The notes: a model not told the origin generated them from the sequence alone. Positions 25,072 to 34,421 are shown, counted from the first letter of the stretch. The stretch: 64,000 nt of DNA from Pseudomonas gessardii (GCF_001983165.1 NZ_MNPU01000027.1:1-64000), one strand, 5' to 3'. Numbers and translations are program-made.

Positions 25072-25968
25072 ATGAATCAGATTGCCCACAAAGGCTACGA
25101 AGTGCGTCTTACGTCGCCGCTGCCCATTGCCTTCATCCTGCTGTGGAGTTCTGGTTATATCGGCGGAGCATTTGGTGTGCGTTATGGCGAGCCCTTCACC
25201 ATGACGTTCTACCGTTTTGCTTTGGCGGCTTTGGTTTTTCTGGGGGTGGCGCTCGCTATCAAGGCGCAATGGCCAAAACGGCCAGCACCTTACCTTCATG
25301 CAGCAGCAGTGGGCGTCCTCCTGCAAGCTCTGCAGTTCGGTGGCCTTTACACCGGAATCAGTCAGGGGGTTCCTGCGGGGCAGGCGGCATTGATTGTCGG
25401 GCTGATGCCAGTTTTCGTCGTAATCGGTGCCTATTTCTGCCTGGGTGAGCAATTAAGTTGGCGTGACCTGCCGGGCTCGATCCTGGGCGTTGGCGGTGTC
25501 GCCATTGTTGTGGCCAACAGTTTTTTTGGCTCCGAGGCATCAATTGGCGGTTATGGCGCAGTAGGTCTGGCTCTGGTGGGAATTACGCTCGGCACGCTCT
25601 ATCAAAAGCGCTTTCTCGGTGTGGTCAACCTGTGGGTGGGGTGCTTCATTCAGATGGTCACCGCGTCGTTGGTAATGCTGGTGTTGGCCTACACCACAGA
25701 AACCATGCAAGTCACCGAATGGGCACCCTTCGCCGCTTCGGTGGCCTGGATCACCCTGATGAACTCGGTAGGTGCACTGACGCTGTTGTATCTGATGATT
25801 CGTCGCGGTGAAGCGAGCAAGGCTACCAATCTGTTCCATGTGATTCCTGCGGTCACGCAGATCATGGCCTCTATGACCCTGGGTGAAGTCCCTGGTGCAC
25901 TGGCGATTGCAGGTTTTGTGGTGTCCGGGGTTGGCGTTTACATGATGAATCATGCGCGTGCCCGTTAG
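25072..25968 (+). CDS. EamA/DMT superfamily transporter
   Basis: 298 aa inner-membrane protein with about ten hydrophobic segments arranged as two EamA repeats, typical of drug/metabolite exporters. Signatures are LPIAFILLWSSGYIGGAFGV at the start, where EamA proteins usually have a WG/S...F motif, GLMPVFVVIGAYFCLGEQLS at the end of the first repeat and VIPAVTQIMASMTLGEVPG in the second. GGAG lies six bases before the ATG at 25072. The substrate is unknown. It lies next to a broken LysR regulator in the same direction. The pair is not part of the conserved mnmA-idh order and looks inserted. Confidence 0.9.
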   Translation: MNQIAHKGYEVRLTSPLPIAFILLWSSGYIGGAFGVRYGEPFTMTFYRFALAALVFLGVALAIKAQWPKRPAPYLHAAAVGVLLQALQFGGLYTGISQGVPAGQAALIVGLMPVFVVIGAYFCLGEQLSWRDLPGSILGVGGVAIVVANSFFGSEASIGGYGAVGLALVGITLGTLYQKRFLGVVNLWVGCFIQMVTASLVMLVLAYTTETMQVTEWAPFAASVAWITLMNSVGALTLLYLMIRRGEASKATNLFHVIPAVTQIMASMTLGEVPGALAIAGFVVSGVGVYMMNHARAR

Positions 25969-26046
25969 GGGCTAGCGTTCTTGACAGACAGGGGCGCAGC
26001 CTTGCACTAATGCTCGGGCGCATTTACTCACTCGCTTCGGTGTGCC

Positions 26047-26928
26047 ATGAGAATCAATCTTGATATTCAGTCCCTGCGCAGCTTCCTCAAGGTTGCGCAG
26101 CTGGGCAGTTTTACCCGGGCCGCCGAGGCGCTGAGCCTGACGCAACCTGCTATCAGCCAACAGATCCGGCGGTTGGAGGAGTTGCTGAGTGTCGGTCTTT
26201 TTGTTCGCGATAACCGCCAGGTGTTGCTGACCCTGGAAGGTGAGCGGCTGATCGGTTATGCCCAGCAGATCCTGGAGGTCAACGATAAGGTCGGGAGGTT
26301 GTTTGATGTCAGTCGCACCCAGGAGTCGGTGGCGCTCGGTATCCCTGAATATTTTTGCGAGGAGATTCTGCAGCGTGTTATTGCAGCGGTGGCCGTTGAA
26401 TTGCCGTCGGTGTGAATCGGGGTCAAGGTGGCGCGCTCCCTGGTGCTTGCGCAAGCGTTCAATGAGGGCGCAATTGATATTGGCCTGATGATTGATGAGC
26501 TGCCAAAGGTCGCCGGGGAGCCTTTACATACGCTTTCGCTGAAATGGCTGGGTGGCAAGCAGGCCGCCGTGCCTGCCGAGGGGCAGGAAGTTTTGCTGGC
26601 CTTGTTCAAGGCGCCTTGCATATTCAGGAGTCTGGCGATCCGGCGCCTAGAGGAGAGCGGTATCAGATGGCGCTGTGTGTATGAATCCGAGGACCTGGTG
26701 TCGTTGCGTTCGGCGGTCCAGGCTGGGGTTGGTGTAACGTTGTTGCCCGGGTTTGCCCAGGTGCAGGGCTTGAAAAGCCTGGAAGCGCTTTCGCATCTGC
26801 CGGCGCTACCCAGGTTTGGTGTCGGGCTCAAACAGAGGCCGGGTTGGGAGCCTTGGTATCGGTCGCAGTTACTGGCGATTATTGAAAACGCCTGGCGTGC
26901 GGAGTACGGCGCGGTTTTAAAGGGCTGA
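26047..26928 (+). pseudogene. LysR-family regulator interrupted by an in-frame TGA
   Basis: The frame encodes a LysR regulator: an N-terminal winged helix (LRSFLKVAQLGSFTRAAEAL, then TQPAISQQIRRLEELLSVGL) and, after the break, a substrate-binding domain ending in AGVGVTLLPGFAQVQ. The reading stops at TGA 26413-26415 after residue 122 and continues in the same frame with IGVKVARSLVLAQAF to 26928. A single C-to-T change (CGA to TGA) explains it; no insertion or deletion is needed. Full length would be 293 aa. The first 122 residues alone keep the DNA-binding part, so a truncated protein could still be made. Confidence 0.85.
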
Positions 26929-26929
26929 A

Positions 26930-26957
26930 AACACAAACCCCGGCACATGGCCGGGGT
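26930..26957 (-). terminator. idh terminator
   Basis: CCCCGGC/GCCGGGG stem with a five-base loop followed on the minus strand by TTTGTGTTTT, 22 bases after the idh stop. It could also serve the convergent LysR pseudogene. Confidence 0.75.
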
Positions 26958-26979
26958 GTGTGATGTCGCCCTTACAGCA

Positions 26980-29205
26980 TTACTTCAACGCAGCAATCGC
27001 AGCATTGAGCGTAGCACTCGGGCGCATAGCCTTGCTGGTTAGCTCAGGATTCGGTGCGTAGTAGCCGCCGATGTCCACTGGCTTGCCCTGTACGGCGTTG
27101 AGTTCGGCAACGATGGTTGCTTCGTTCTCGGCCAGGGTTTTTGCCAGTTGAGCGAATTGCCCTTGCAGCGCGGTATCTTCAGTCTGGGCGGCCAGGGCCT
27201 GGGCCCAGTACAGTGCCAGGTAGAAGTGGCTGCCGCGGTTGTCGATGTTGCCGACTTTGCGCGATGGCGATTTGTTGTTGTCGAGGAACTGGCCGGTGGC
27301 CTGGTCCAGGGTCTTGGACAGTACCAGGGCTTTCGGGTTGTTGTAGTTCACACCCAAATGCTCAAGGGAGGCTGCCAGGGCCAGGAATTCGCCCAGGGAG
27401 TCCCAGCGCAGGAAGTTTTCTTCCAGCAGTTGCTGCACGTGCTTTGGCGCCGAACCGCCAGCGCCGGTTTCAAACAGGCCGCCACCGTTCATCAGCGGTA
27501 CGATCGACAGCATCTTGGCGCTGGTGCCCAGTTCCATGATCGGGAACAGGTCAGTCAGGTAGTCGCGCAGTACGTTGCCGGTCACCGAGATGGTGTCCAG
27601 GCCCTTGCGGGTGCGTTCCAGGGTGAACTTCATCGCGTCGACCGGCGACATGATGCGGATGTCCAGGCCTTCGGTGTTGTGGTCTTTCAGGTAGGCCTGG
27701 ACTTTCTCGACCACGACGCCGTCGTGGGCGCGCAGTGGGTCCAGCCAGAAAATGGCCGGGGTGTTGCTGGCGCGGGCGCGGTTGACGGCCAGTTTGACCC
27801 AGTCTTGGATCGGCGCGTCTTTGGTCTGGCACATGCGGAAGATATCGCCGGCTTCAACCGACTGTTCCATCAGCAGCTTGCCCTTGCTGTCGGTGACGCG
27901 GACGACGCCGTCAGCCTTGATCTGGAACGTCTTGTCGTGGGAGCCATACTCTTCGGCCTTCTTCGCCATCAGGCCAACGTTTGGCACGCTGCCCATGGTG
28001 GTAGGGTCGAAGGCGCCATGGGCCTTGCAGTCTTCGATGACCGCCTGGTAGATGGTGGCGTAGCAGCGATCCGGGATCACGGCCTTGGTGTCGTGCAACT
28101 GACCGTCAGTGCCCCACATCTTGCCGGAGTCACGGATCATGGCGGGCATCGAGGCGTCGACGATCACGTCGCTCGGCACGTGCAGGTTGGTGATGCCTTT
28201 GTCGGAGTTGACCATCGCAAGCGATGGGCGAGCGGCGTAGACCGCCTGGATGTCGGCTTCGATCTGCGCTTGCTGGTCGGCCGGCAGGGCCTTGATGCGG
28301 GCGTACAGGTCGCCGATGCCGTTGTTCAGGTTGAAGCCGATCTCTTCCAGCACGGTCGCGTGCTTGGCCAGGGCGTCTTTATAGAACTCGGCAACGATCT
28401 GGCCGAACATGATCGGGTCGGAGACCTTCATCATGGTGGCTTTGAGGTGAACCGACAGCAGCACGCCCTGTTGCTTGGCGTCTTCGATTTCGGCGGCAAT
28501 GAACGCGCGCAGGGCGTTCTTGCTCAGCACGGCGCTGTCGAGGATTTCGCCGGCCAGTGCGCTGGTCTTTTCTTTCAGGACGGTGGTGCTGCCATCCTTG
28601 CCGACCAGCTCGATTTTGACAGCATCGGCCGCTTCGATCTGTACGGCTTTTTCGCTGCCGTAGAAGTCGCCGTTGCTCATGTGAGCCACGTGGGACTTGG
28701 AGTCAGCGGCCCAGGCGCCCATTTTGTGCGGGTGCTTGCGTGCGTAGTTCTTGACCGACAGGGGCGCGCGGCGGTCGGAGTTGCCTTCGCGCAGGACCGG
28801 GTTCACGGCGCTGCCCTTGACCTTGTCGTAACGTGCACGGGTTTCTTTTTCCGCGTCGGTGGTTACGGTTTCCGGGTAGTCCGGCAGGGCGTAGCCCTGG
28901 GCCTGCAGTTCCTTGATCGCGGCTTGCAGCTGCGGGGTCGAGGCGCTGATGTTGGGCAGCTTGATGATATTGGCTTCAGGGGTTACGGCCAGGGCGCCCA
29001 GTTCGGCGAGGTGGTCCGCAACGGCCTTGGTGCCCAGTTGCTCGGGGAAGCTTGCGAGGATGCGCCCTGCGAGGGAGATATCGCGGGTTTCCACTTCAAT
29101 ATCAGCGGAAGCAGTGAAGGCCTCTACGATAGGCAGCAGTGAATAGGTGGCGAGGGCTGGGGCTTCGTCGGTGAAGGTATAGATGATCTTCGAGCGGGTG
29201 GGCAT
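26980..29205 (-). CDS. idh: Isocitrate dehydrogenase, monomeric NADP type
   Basis: Oxidises isocitrate to 2-oxoglutarate with NADP in the TCA cycle; 741 aa, the size of the monomeric IDH-II class, unrelated in length to the dimeric enzyme encoded next door. Family regions include PTRSKIIYTFTDEAPALATY at the N terminus, REGNSDRRAPLSVKNYARKH with the substrate-binding Ser and Arg, and HVPSDVIVDASMPAMIRDSG and KWGTDGQ-like MWGTDGQLHDTKAV. It is transcribed divergently from icd across 495 bases. Having both enzyme types side by side is known in pseudomonads. Confidence 0.97.
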   Translation of the reverse strand: MPTRSKIIYTFTDEAPALATYSLLPIVEAFTASADIEVETRDISLAGRILASFPEQLGTKAVADHLAELGALAVTPEANIIKLPNISASTPQLQAAIKELQAQGYALPDYPETVTTDAEKETRARYDKVKGSAVNPVLREGNSDRRAPLSVKNYARKHPHKMGAWAADSKSHVAHMSNGDFYGSEKAVQIEAADAVKIELVGKDGSTTVLKEKTSALAGEILDSAVLSKNALRAFIAAEIEDAKQQGVLLSVHLKATMMKVSDPIMFGQIVAEFYKDALAKHATVLEEIGFNLNNGIGDLYARIKALPADQQAQIEADIQAVYAARPSLAMVNSDKGITNLHVPSDVIVDASMPAMIRDSGKMWGTDGQLHDTKAVIPDRCYATIYQAVIEDCKAHGAFDPTTMGSVPNVGLMAKKAEEYGSHDKTFQIKADGVVRVTDSKGKLLMEQSVEAGDIFRMCQTKDAPIQDWVKLAVNRARASNTPAIFWLDPLRAHDGVVVEKVQAYLKDHNTEGLDIRIMSPVDAMKFTLERTRKGLDTISVTGNVLRDYLTDLFPIMELGTSAKMLSIVPLMNGGGLFETGAGGSAPKHVQQLLEENFLRWDSLGEFLALAASLEHLGVNYNNPKALVLSKTLDQATGQFLDNNKSPSRKVGNIDNRGSHFYLALYWAQALAAQTEDTALQGQFAQLAKTLAENEATIVAELNAVQGKPVDIGGYYAPNPELTSKAMRPSATLNAAIAALK

Positions 29206-29700
29206 ATTCGGATTAACTCTCTTCTTTGCTAAAAGCGTGCGCGGAAACTCGAGATGCGCCGGGTAAAGCGCGTTCGTTCAAAGTCATCCATGAGCCGAAT
29301 GTCGATGTTTCTTCGCGGTGATGTTGGGTTGCATCAGTCGAGCGTCAAGCGGGTGGGCTACGGTGGCAGCCCGGCTTTTTCAGGCGCAGGTGCTCGATAT
29401 AGAGCGGTCGGCCATCGTGACTCTTTGGTCAGCGGCGGCATTATACATAGGTCGCTATGCTTACGCCGAGCCTTCATACAAAAGGTGGGTCGTCCATTGG
29501 TCTAAAGGTCGCAGGGACCGGATTGCGCCTAAAGTCGCACGTAGTGCTCAAGTTTGGCGTTTTTCCCTTTTTTTTCAAGGTTGTAGACCACTAAATCTAG
29601 GTTTTTCGCAGCAAATGTGCCGGGCGCAAGGTTCCAGTCCACATTCAACTGGAGTAGGCTCGGGCACAGCCAGATGTTCAATCCACAAACGGAGTTCAGC
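29206..29700. promoter_or_regulatory. Divergent promoter region between idh and icd
   Basis: No gene is seen. On the minus strand a perfect TATAAT (29440-29445) lies about 235 bases before idh, but its -35 (CGGCGT) is poor. The icd side contains a T-rich run (29560-29576). icd has a GGAG ribosome site six bases before its ATG. The length leaves room for leaders and regulator sites for both isocitrate dehydrogenases. Confidence 0.45.
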
Positions 29701-30957
29701 ATGGGATACAAGAAGATTCAGGTTCCGGCAGTCGGCGACAAAATCACCGTCAACGCAGACCATTCTCTCAATGTTCCTGACAACCCGATCATCCCTTTCA
29801 TCGAAGGTGACGGTATTGGCGTCGACATCAGCCCGGTGATGATCAAGGTGGTCGATGCAGCTGTTAACAAGGCCTACGGCGGCAAGCGCAAAATCTCCTG
29901 GATGGAGGTGTATGCCGGCGAGAAGGCCACTCAGGTTTACGACCAGGACACCTGGCTGCCCCAGGAAACCCTGGACGCGGTCAAGGATTACGTGGTTTCC
30001 ATCAAGGGCCCGCTGACCACGCCGGTCGGGGGCGGTATCCGCTCGCTGAACGTGGCCCTGCGCCAGCAGCTGGATCTGTATGTCTGCCTGCGCCCGGTGC
30101 GTTGGTTTGAAGGTGTGCCAAGCCCGGTCAAGAAGCCCGGCGATGTGGACATGACCATCTTCCGTGAGAACTCCGAGGATATTTACGCCGGCATCGAGTG
30201 GAAGGCCGGTTCGCCGGAAGCCATCAAGGTCATCAAGTTCCTCAAAGAGGAAATGGGCGTCACCAAGATCCGTTTCGACCAGGATTGCGGGATTGGCGTC
30301 AAGCCGGTTTCCAAGGAGGGCACCAAGCGCCTGGCGCGCAAGGCCCTGCAATATGTGGTGGATAACGACCGTGAGTCGCTGACCATCGTGCACAAAGGCA
30401 ACATCATGAAGTTCACCGAAGGTGCCTTCAAGGAGTGGGCCTACGAAGTGGCGGCCGAAGAGTTCGGTGCGACCCTGCTCGATGGCGGGCCGTGGATGCA
30501 GTTCAAGAACCCGCGCACCGGCCGCAATGTGGTGGTCAAGGATGCGATTGCCGACGCCATGCTCCAGCAGATCCTGCTGCGTCCGGCCGAATACGATGTG
30601 ATCGCCACCCTGAACCTCAACGGCGACTACCTGTCCGACGCCCTGGCGGCAGAAGTGGGGGGCATCGGTATTGCACCGGGCGCCAACCTGTCTGACACCG
30701 TGGCCATGTTTGAAGCCACCCACGGCACGGCACCAAAATATGCCGGCAAGGACCAGGTCAACCCGGGCTCACTGATCCTATCGGCGGAAATGATGCTGCG
30801 CCATATGGGCTGGACCGAAGCGGCTGACCTGATCATCAAGGGCACCAACGGGGCGATTTCGGCCAAGACCGTGACCTATGACTTCGAGCGCTTGATGGAG
30901 GGCGCCAAGCTAGTGTCGTCGTCGGGCTTCGGCGATGCGTTGATTTCGCATATGTAA
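29701..30957 (+). CDS. icd: Isocitrate dehydrogenase, dimeric NADP type
   Basis: TCA-cycle isocitrate dehydrogenase of the E. coli type, 418 aa. Substrate residues are in FRENSEDIYAGIEW (the Ser is the AceK phosphorylation site in E. coli), with KGPLTTPVGGGIRSLNVALR upstream. The metal- and nucleotide-binding part has LNLNGDYLSDALAAEVGGIG and FEATHGTAPKYAGKDQVNPG. The open frame runs upstream to 29617, but the ATG at 29701 has GGAG six bases before it and gives the usual N terminus MGYKKIQVP. It competes with isocitrate lyase at the glyoxylate branch point. Confidence 0.98.
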   Translation: MGYKKIQVPAVGDKITVNADHSLNVPDNPIIPFIEGDGIGVDISPVMIKVVDAAVNKAYGGKRKISWMEVYAGEKATQVYDQDTWLPQETLDAVKDYVVSIKGPLTTPVGGGIRSLNVALRQQLDLYVCLRPVRWFEGVPSPVKKPGDVDMTIFRENSEDIYAGIEWKAGSPEAIKVIKFLKEEMGVTKIRFDQDCGIGVKPVSKEGTKRLARKALQYVVDNDRESLTIVHKGNIMKFTEGAFKEWAYEVAAEEFGATLLDGGPWMQFKNPRTGRNVVVKDAIADAMLQQILLRPAEYDVIATLNLNGDYLSDALAAEVGGIGIAPGANLSDTVAMFEATHGTAPKYAGKDQVNPGSLILSAEMMLRHMGWTEAADLIIKGTNGAISAKTVTYDFERLMEGAKLVSSSGFGDALISHM

Positions 30958-30970
30958 ATCCAAAGCTATA

Positions 30971-31011
30971 AAAAACGGCCATCCTGATTGCTCGGGATGG
31001 CCGTTTTTTTT
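30971..31011. terminator. Bidirectional terminator between icd and cspD
   Basis: AAAAACGGCCATCC and GGATGGCCGTTTTTTTT form a 13-bp stem with A- and T-runs on the two sides, between convergent genes. Confidence 0.92.
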
Positions 31012-31035
31012 GCAGGGTTGCTACTCAGTGGCTGA

Positions 31036-31332
31036 TCAGGCCGTTTGCTTCTTTTTGGAATGAGCGCAGTTGTCTGCCTTGTCGTGCTTGTCTTCGTGGG
31101 ATTTTCCAGGCGGAGCCGTTGCTGCACAAATTTCGACAGCATGCAGGCCCTTGGGGCCCTGGATGACTTCAAAGGTCACCAGTTGGCCTGCTTTCAGCGT
31201 TTTGTAACCCTCCATGGTGATCGCCGAGTAATGCGCAAAAAGGTCTTCTTCCTTGCCGTCTTCATTAATGAAGCCGTAGCCCTTGGCATTATTGAACCAT
31301 TTGACCTTGCCACTGATCTTGACGCCAGACAT
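31036..31332 (-). CDS. cspD: Cold-shock-domain protein CspD
   Basis: 98 aa single-stranded nucleic-acid-binding protein. The cold-shock domain holds RNP1 (NAKGYGFI) and RNP2 (DLFAHYSAI) within the first 70 residues. The last 25 residues are a charged, His/Lys-rich tail ending in AHSKKKQTA. In E. coli CspD is made in stationary phase and inhibits replication. Two ATGs are possible; AGAGGG is 8 bases from the one at 31332 and 2 from the one at 31338, so MSGVKISGKVKW is preferred. It is divergent from clpS, as is usual next to clpSA. Confidence 0.93.
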   Translation of the reverse strand: MSGVKISGKVKWFNNAKGYGFINEDGKEEDLFAHYSAITMEGYKTLKAGQLVTFEVIQGPKGLHAVEICAATAPPGKSHEDKHDKADNCAHSKKKQTA

Positions 31333-31448
31333 ACCCATATCCCTCTGCACCAGACTCCATCACTGGAGTATCATCCAGTTTATCCGTCCTAACCCGAATA
31401 AATAAGGTTGACTGCGCGGACCTTTTTTACCCACTGTGGGTTCTATTG

Positions 31449-31476
31449 GTTGTAACACCGTTTTGCCGATAGTCAA
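31449..31476 (-). promoter_or_regulatory. Promoter candidate for cspD
   Basis: On the minus strand TTGACT (31471-31476), a 16-base spacer and TACAAC (31449-31454). It would give a leader of about 110 bases, common for cold-shock genes. Confidence 0.35.
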
Positions 31477-31556
31477 GGTGACCAGTCGGTCGGAGTTGAA
31501 TTTCTGACAGGTCGCCCCCATCACTGTAAATGCACAACTGACGAACCTTTCTTTCC

Positions 31557-31925
31557 ATGCATGCATTCAGCCAGATTCGACTAACATTCAATCAGGATCG
31601 CCCGGATCATCTAGAAGACGATGACGGTTCTGCAGGCATCGCTGTTCAGGAGGCCAAGCCTGCTTTACAGGCACCACCGATGTACAAGGTGGTTTTGTTC
31701 AATGATGACTACACGCCGATGGATTTCGTCGTCGAAGTACTCGAGGTGTTTTTTAATCTGAACCGCGAGTTGGCGACCAAGGTAATGCTGGCCGTTCATA
31801 CAGAAGGACGGGCAGTATGTGGAGTGTTTACCCGTGACATCGCCGAGACAAAGGCCATGCAGGTCAACCAGTACGCCAGGGAAAGCCAGCATCCGCTACT
31901 CTGTGAAATCGAGAAGGACGGTTAA
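31557..31925 (+). CDS. clpS: ATP-dependent Clp protease adaptor ClpS
   Basis: Adaptor that recognises N-terminal Leu, Phe, Tyr and Trp and hands the protein to ClpAP; 122 aa. The substrate-binding core is YKVVLFNDDYTPMDFVVEVL, with the conserved acidic and Met residues, followed by VMLAVHTEGRAVCGVFTRDI. The N-terminal 35 residues are the flexible tail that enters the ClpA pore. clpA follows 29 bases downstream. Together with bpt and aat (34.8-36.2 kb) this forms the complete bacterial N-degron pathway in one neighbourhood. Confidence 0.97.
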   Translation: MHAFSQIRLTFNQDRPDHLEDDDGSAGIAVQEAKPALQAPPMYKVVLFNDDYTPMDFVVEVLEVFFNLNRELATKVMLAVHTEGRAVCGVFTRDIAETKAMQVNQYARESQHPLLCEIEKDG

Positions 31926-31954
31926 CGCCGACCACTTGGGTATGAGGTGAAGCT

Positions 31955-34225
31955 ATGTTAAACCGCGAGCTCGAAGTCACCCTCAATCTTGCCTTCAAGG
32001 AGGCCCGCTCGAAGCGTCATGAATTCATGACCGTCGAGCACCTGCTGCTGGCACTTTTGGATAACGAAGCTGCCGCCACGGTTCTGCGTGCGTGTGGCGC
32101 CAACCTCGACAAGCTCAAGCATGACCTGCAGGAGTTCATCGACTCCACCACGCCACTGATCCCCGTGCATGACGAGGACCGTGAGACCCAGCCAACCCTG
32201 GGCTTCCAGCGGGTGTTGCAGCGCGCCGTGTTCCATGTGCAGAGCTCCGGCAAACGTGAAGTGACCGGCGCCAATGTATTGGTTGCCATCTTCAGCGAGC
32301 AGGAAAGCCAGGCAGTGTTCCTGCTCAAGCAGCAGAGCGTGGCGCGTATCGATGTCGTCAACTACATCGCCCATGGCATCTCGAAAGTGCCAGGGCATGG
32401 CGATCACTCCGAGGGTGAGCAGGATATGCAGGACGACGAGGGCGGTGAGTCTTCTTCTTCAAGCAACCCGCTGGATGCCTACGCCAGCAATCTCAACGAA
32501 CTGGCGCGCCAGGGGCGGATCGACCCGCTGGTGGGGCGCGAGATGGAAGTTGAGCGTGTTGCGCAGATCCTCGCGCGCCGTCGCAAGAACAACCCGCTGC
32601 TGGTGGGCGAGGCAGGCGTGGGCAAGACCGCGATTGCCGAAGGCCTGGCCAAGCGCATTGTTGATAACCAGGTGCCTGACCTGCTGGCCAATAGCGTTGT
32701 GTACTCCCTTGACCTGGGCGCGTTGCTCGCCGGGACCAAGTACCGTGGCGACTTTGAAAAGCGTTTCAAGGCATTGCTTGGCGAGCTGAAAAAGCGTCCG
32801 CAGGCGATTTTGTTCATTGATGAGATCCACACGATCATTGGCGCCGGTGCGGCTTCCGGTGGGGTGATGGATGCGTCCAACCTGCTCAAGCCGCTGCTGT
32901 CTTCGGGGGATATCCGCTGCATCGGCTCGACCACGTTCCAGGAGTTTCGCGGGATCTTCGAGAAAGACCGTGCCCTGGCGCGTCGCTTCCAGAAAGTCGA
33001 TGTGTCCGAGCCGTCGGTCGAAGACACCATTGGTATCCTGCGTGGGCTCAAAGGGCGTTTCGAGGCGCACCACGGCATCGAGTACAGCGATGAGGCGTTG
33101 CGTGCGGCCGCTGAGCTGGCGTCGCGCTACATCAATGACCGGCATATGCCGGACAAGGCCATCGATGTGATCGACGAAGCGGGGGCTTACCAGCGCCTGC
33201 AGCCGGTCGAGAAGCGGGTGAAGCGCATTGAAGTGGCGCAGGTCGAGGATATCGTGGCGAAAATTGCGCGAATCCCGCCAAAACACGTCACCAGTTCCGA
33301 CAAGGAGCTGCTGCGTAACCTGGAGCGCGACCTCAAGCTGACGGTGTTTGGCCAGGATGCGGCGATTGATTCGCTGTCGACGGCGATCAAGCTGTCCCGG
33401 GCCGGCCTCAAGTCGCCGGATAAACCGGTGGGTTCGTTCCTGTTCGCCGGCCCTACCGGCGTCGGCAAGACCGAAGCGGCGCGGCAGTTGGCCAAGGCCA
33501 TGGGCATTGAGCTGGTGCGGTTCGACATGTCCGAATACATGGAGCGGCATACCGTGTCGCGCCTGATCGGTGCGCCTCCGGGCTATGTCGGGTTCGACCA
33601 GGGCGGCCTGTTGACCGAGGCGATCACCAAGCAGCCGCATTGCGTACTGCTGCTCGATGAAATCGAAAAGGCCCACCCGGAAGTCTTCAACCTGCTGCTG
33701 CAGGTCATGGACCACGGGACCCTGACCGACAACAACGGGCGCAAGGCGGACTTCCGCAACGTCATCGTGATCATGACCACCAACGCCGGTGCCGAGACGG
33801 CCGCGCGGGCTTCCATTGGCTTTACTCATCAGGATCACTCTTCCGATGCGATGGAAGTGATCAAGAAGAGCTTCACGCCGGAATTCCGTAACCGCCTGGA
33901 CACCATTATCCAGTTTGGTCGCCTCAGCCATGAGGTGATCAAGAGCGTGGTGGACAAGTTCCTTACCGAGCTGCAGGCGCAGTTGGAAGACAAGCGTGTG
34001 CAGTTGGAGGTGACGGAAGCGGCACGCAGCTGGATCGCCGAGGGCGGCTACGACGCGGCAATGGGCGCCCGCCCAATGGCGCGCCTGATCCAGGACAAGA
34101 TCAAGCGGCCACTGGCCGAAGAGATCCTGTTCGGCGAGCTTTCCGACCATGGTGGCGTGGTGCATATCGACTTGAAGGACGGCGAGCTGACCTTCGAGTT
34201 CGAGACCACGGCCGAAATGGCCTGA
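31955..34225 (+). CDS. clpA: ATP-dependent Clp protease ATP-binding subunit ClpA
   Basis: AAA+ unfoldase that feeds substrates to ClpP; 756 aa. The N domain (1-150, MLNRELEVTLNLAFKEARSK) binds ClpS. The first ATPase has Walker A GEAGVGKT at residues 218-225 and Walker B ILFIDEIHTI. The second has GPTGVGKTEAARQL near residue 500 and CVLLLDEIEKAHPEV. The IGF loop that docks to ClpP is seen in ARASIGFTHQ near residue 620. A Ser-rich linker (GGESSSSSN) follows the N domain. A terminator follows the stop. Confidence 0.98.
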   Translation: MLNRELEVTLNLAFKEARSKRHEFMTVEHLLLALLDNEAAATVLRACGANLDKLKHDLQEFIDSTTPLIPVHDEDRETQPTLGFQRVLQRAVFHVQSSGKREVTGANVLVAIFSEQESQAVFLLKQQSVARIDVVNYIAHGISKVPGHGDHSEGEQDMQDDEGGESSSSSNPLDAYASNLNELARQGRIDPLVGREMEVERVAQILARRRKNNPLLVGEAGVGKTAIAEGLAKRIVDNQVPDLLANSVVYSLDLGALLAGTKYRGDFEKRFKALLGELKKRPQAILFIDEIHTIIGAGAASGGVMDASNLLKPLLSSGDIRCIGSTTFQEFRGIFEKDRALARRFQKVDVSEPSVEDTIGILRGLKGRFEAHHGIEYSDEALRAAAELASRYINDRHMPDKAIDVIDEAGAYQRLQPVEKRVKRIEVAQVEDIVAKIARIPPKHVTSSDKELLRNLERDLKLTVFGQDAAIDSLSTAIKLSRAGLKSPDKPVGSFLFAGPTGVGKTEAARQLAKAMGIELVRFDMSEYMERHTVSRLIGAPPGYVGFDQGGLLTEAITKQPHCVLLLDEIEKAHPEVFNLLLQVMDHGTLTDNNGRKADFRNVIVIMTTNAGAETAARASIGFTHQDHSSDAMEVIKKSFTPEFRNRLDTIIQFGRLSHEVIKSVVDKFLTELQAQLEDKRVQLEVTEAARSWIAEGGYDAAMGARPMARLIQDKIKRPLAEEILFGELSDHGGVVHIDLKDGELTFEFETTAEMA

Positions 34226-34241
34226 TGTTTGACAGCAATAG

Positions 34242-34266
34242 AAAAGGCGCCGAAAGGCGCCTTTTT
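34242..34266 (+). terminator. clpA terminator
   Basis: AAGGCGCC-GAAA-GGCGCCTT with a stable tetraloop and five T residues, 20 bases after clpA. Confidence 0.9.
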
Positions 34267-34300
34267 GCTGCCCGCCAAATCCCAGTCAATGAAGATCAAA

Positions 34301-34389
34301 TGTGGGAGCTGGCTTGCCTGCGATAGCGGAGTGTCAGTCACAGGCCTGTTGGCTGACACTCCGCTATCGCAGGCAAGCCAGCTCCCACA
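34301..34389. repeat. REPIN with perfect 37-bp arms
   Basis: Two copies (34301-34337 and 34353-34389), each beginning or ending with TGTGGGAGCTGGCTTGCC or its complement, are exact reverse complements over 37 bases with a 15-base loop. It is the longest and most perfect inverted repeat in the window and lies between the clpA and infA terminators. Confidence 0.9.
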
Positions 34390-34421
34390 CTCATTCTGCG
34401 GTGCTGGTTAAATCCCACACA

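Noticed and set aside
26413..26415. TGA in the LysR gene as a selenocysteine or recoding site
   Set aside because: LysR proteins do not use selenocysteine and no SECIS-like hairpin follows; a nonsense mutation is simpler.
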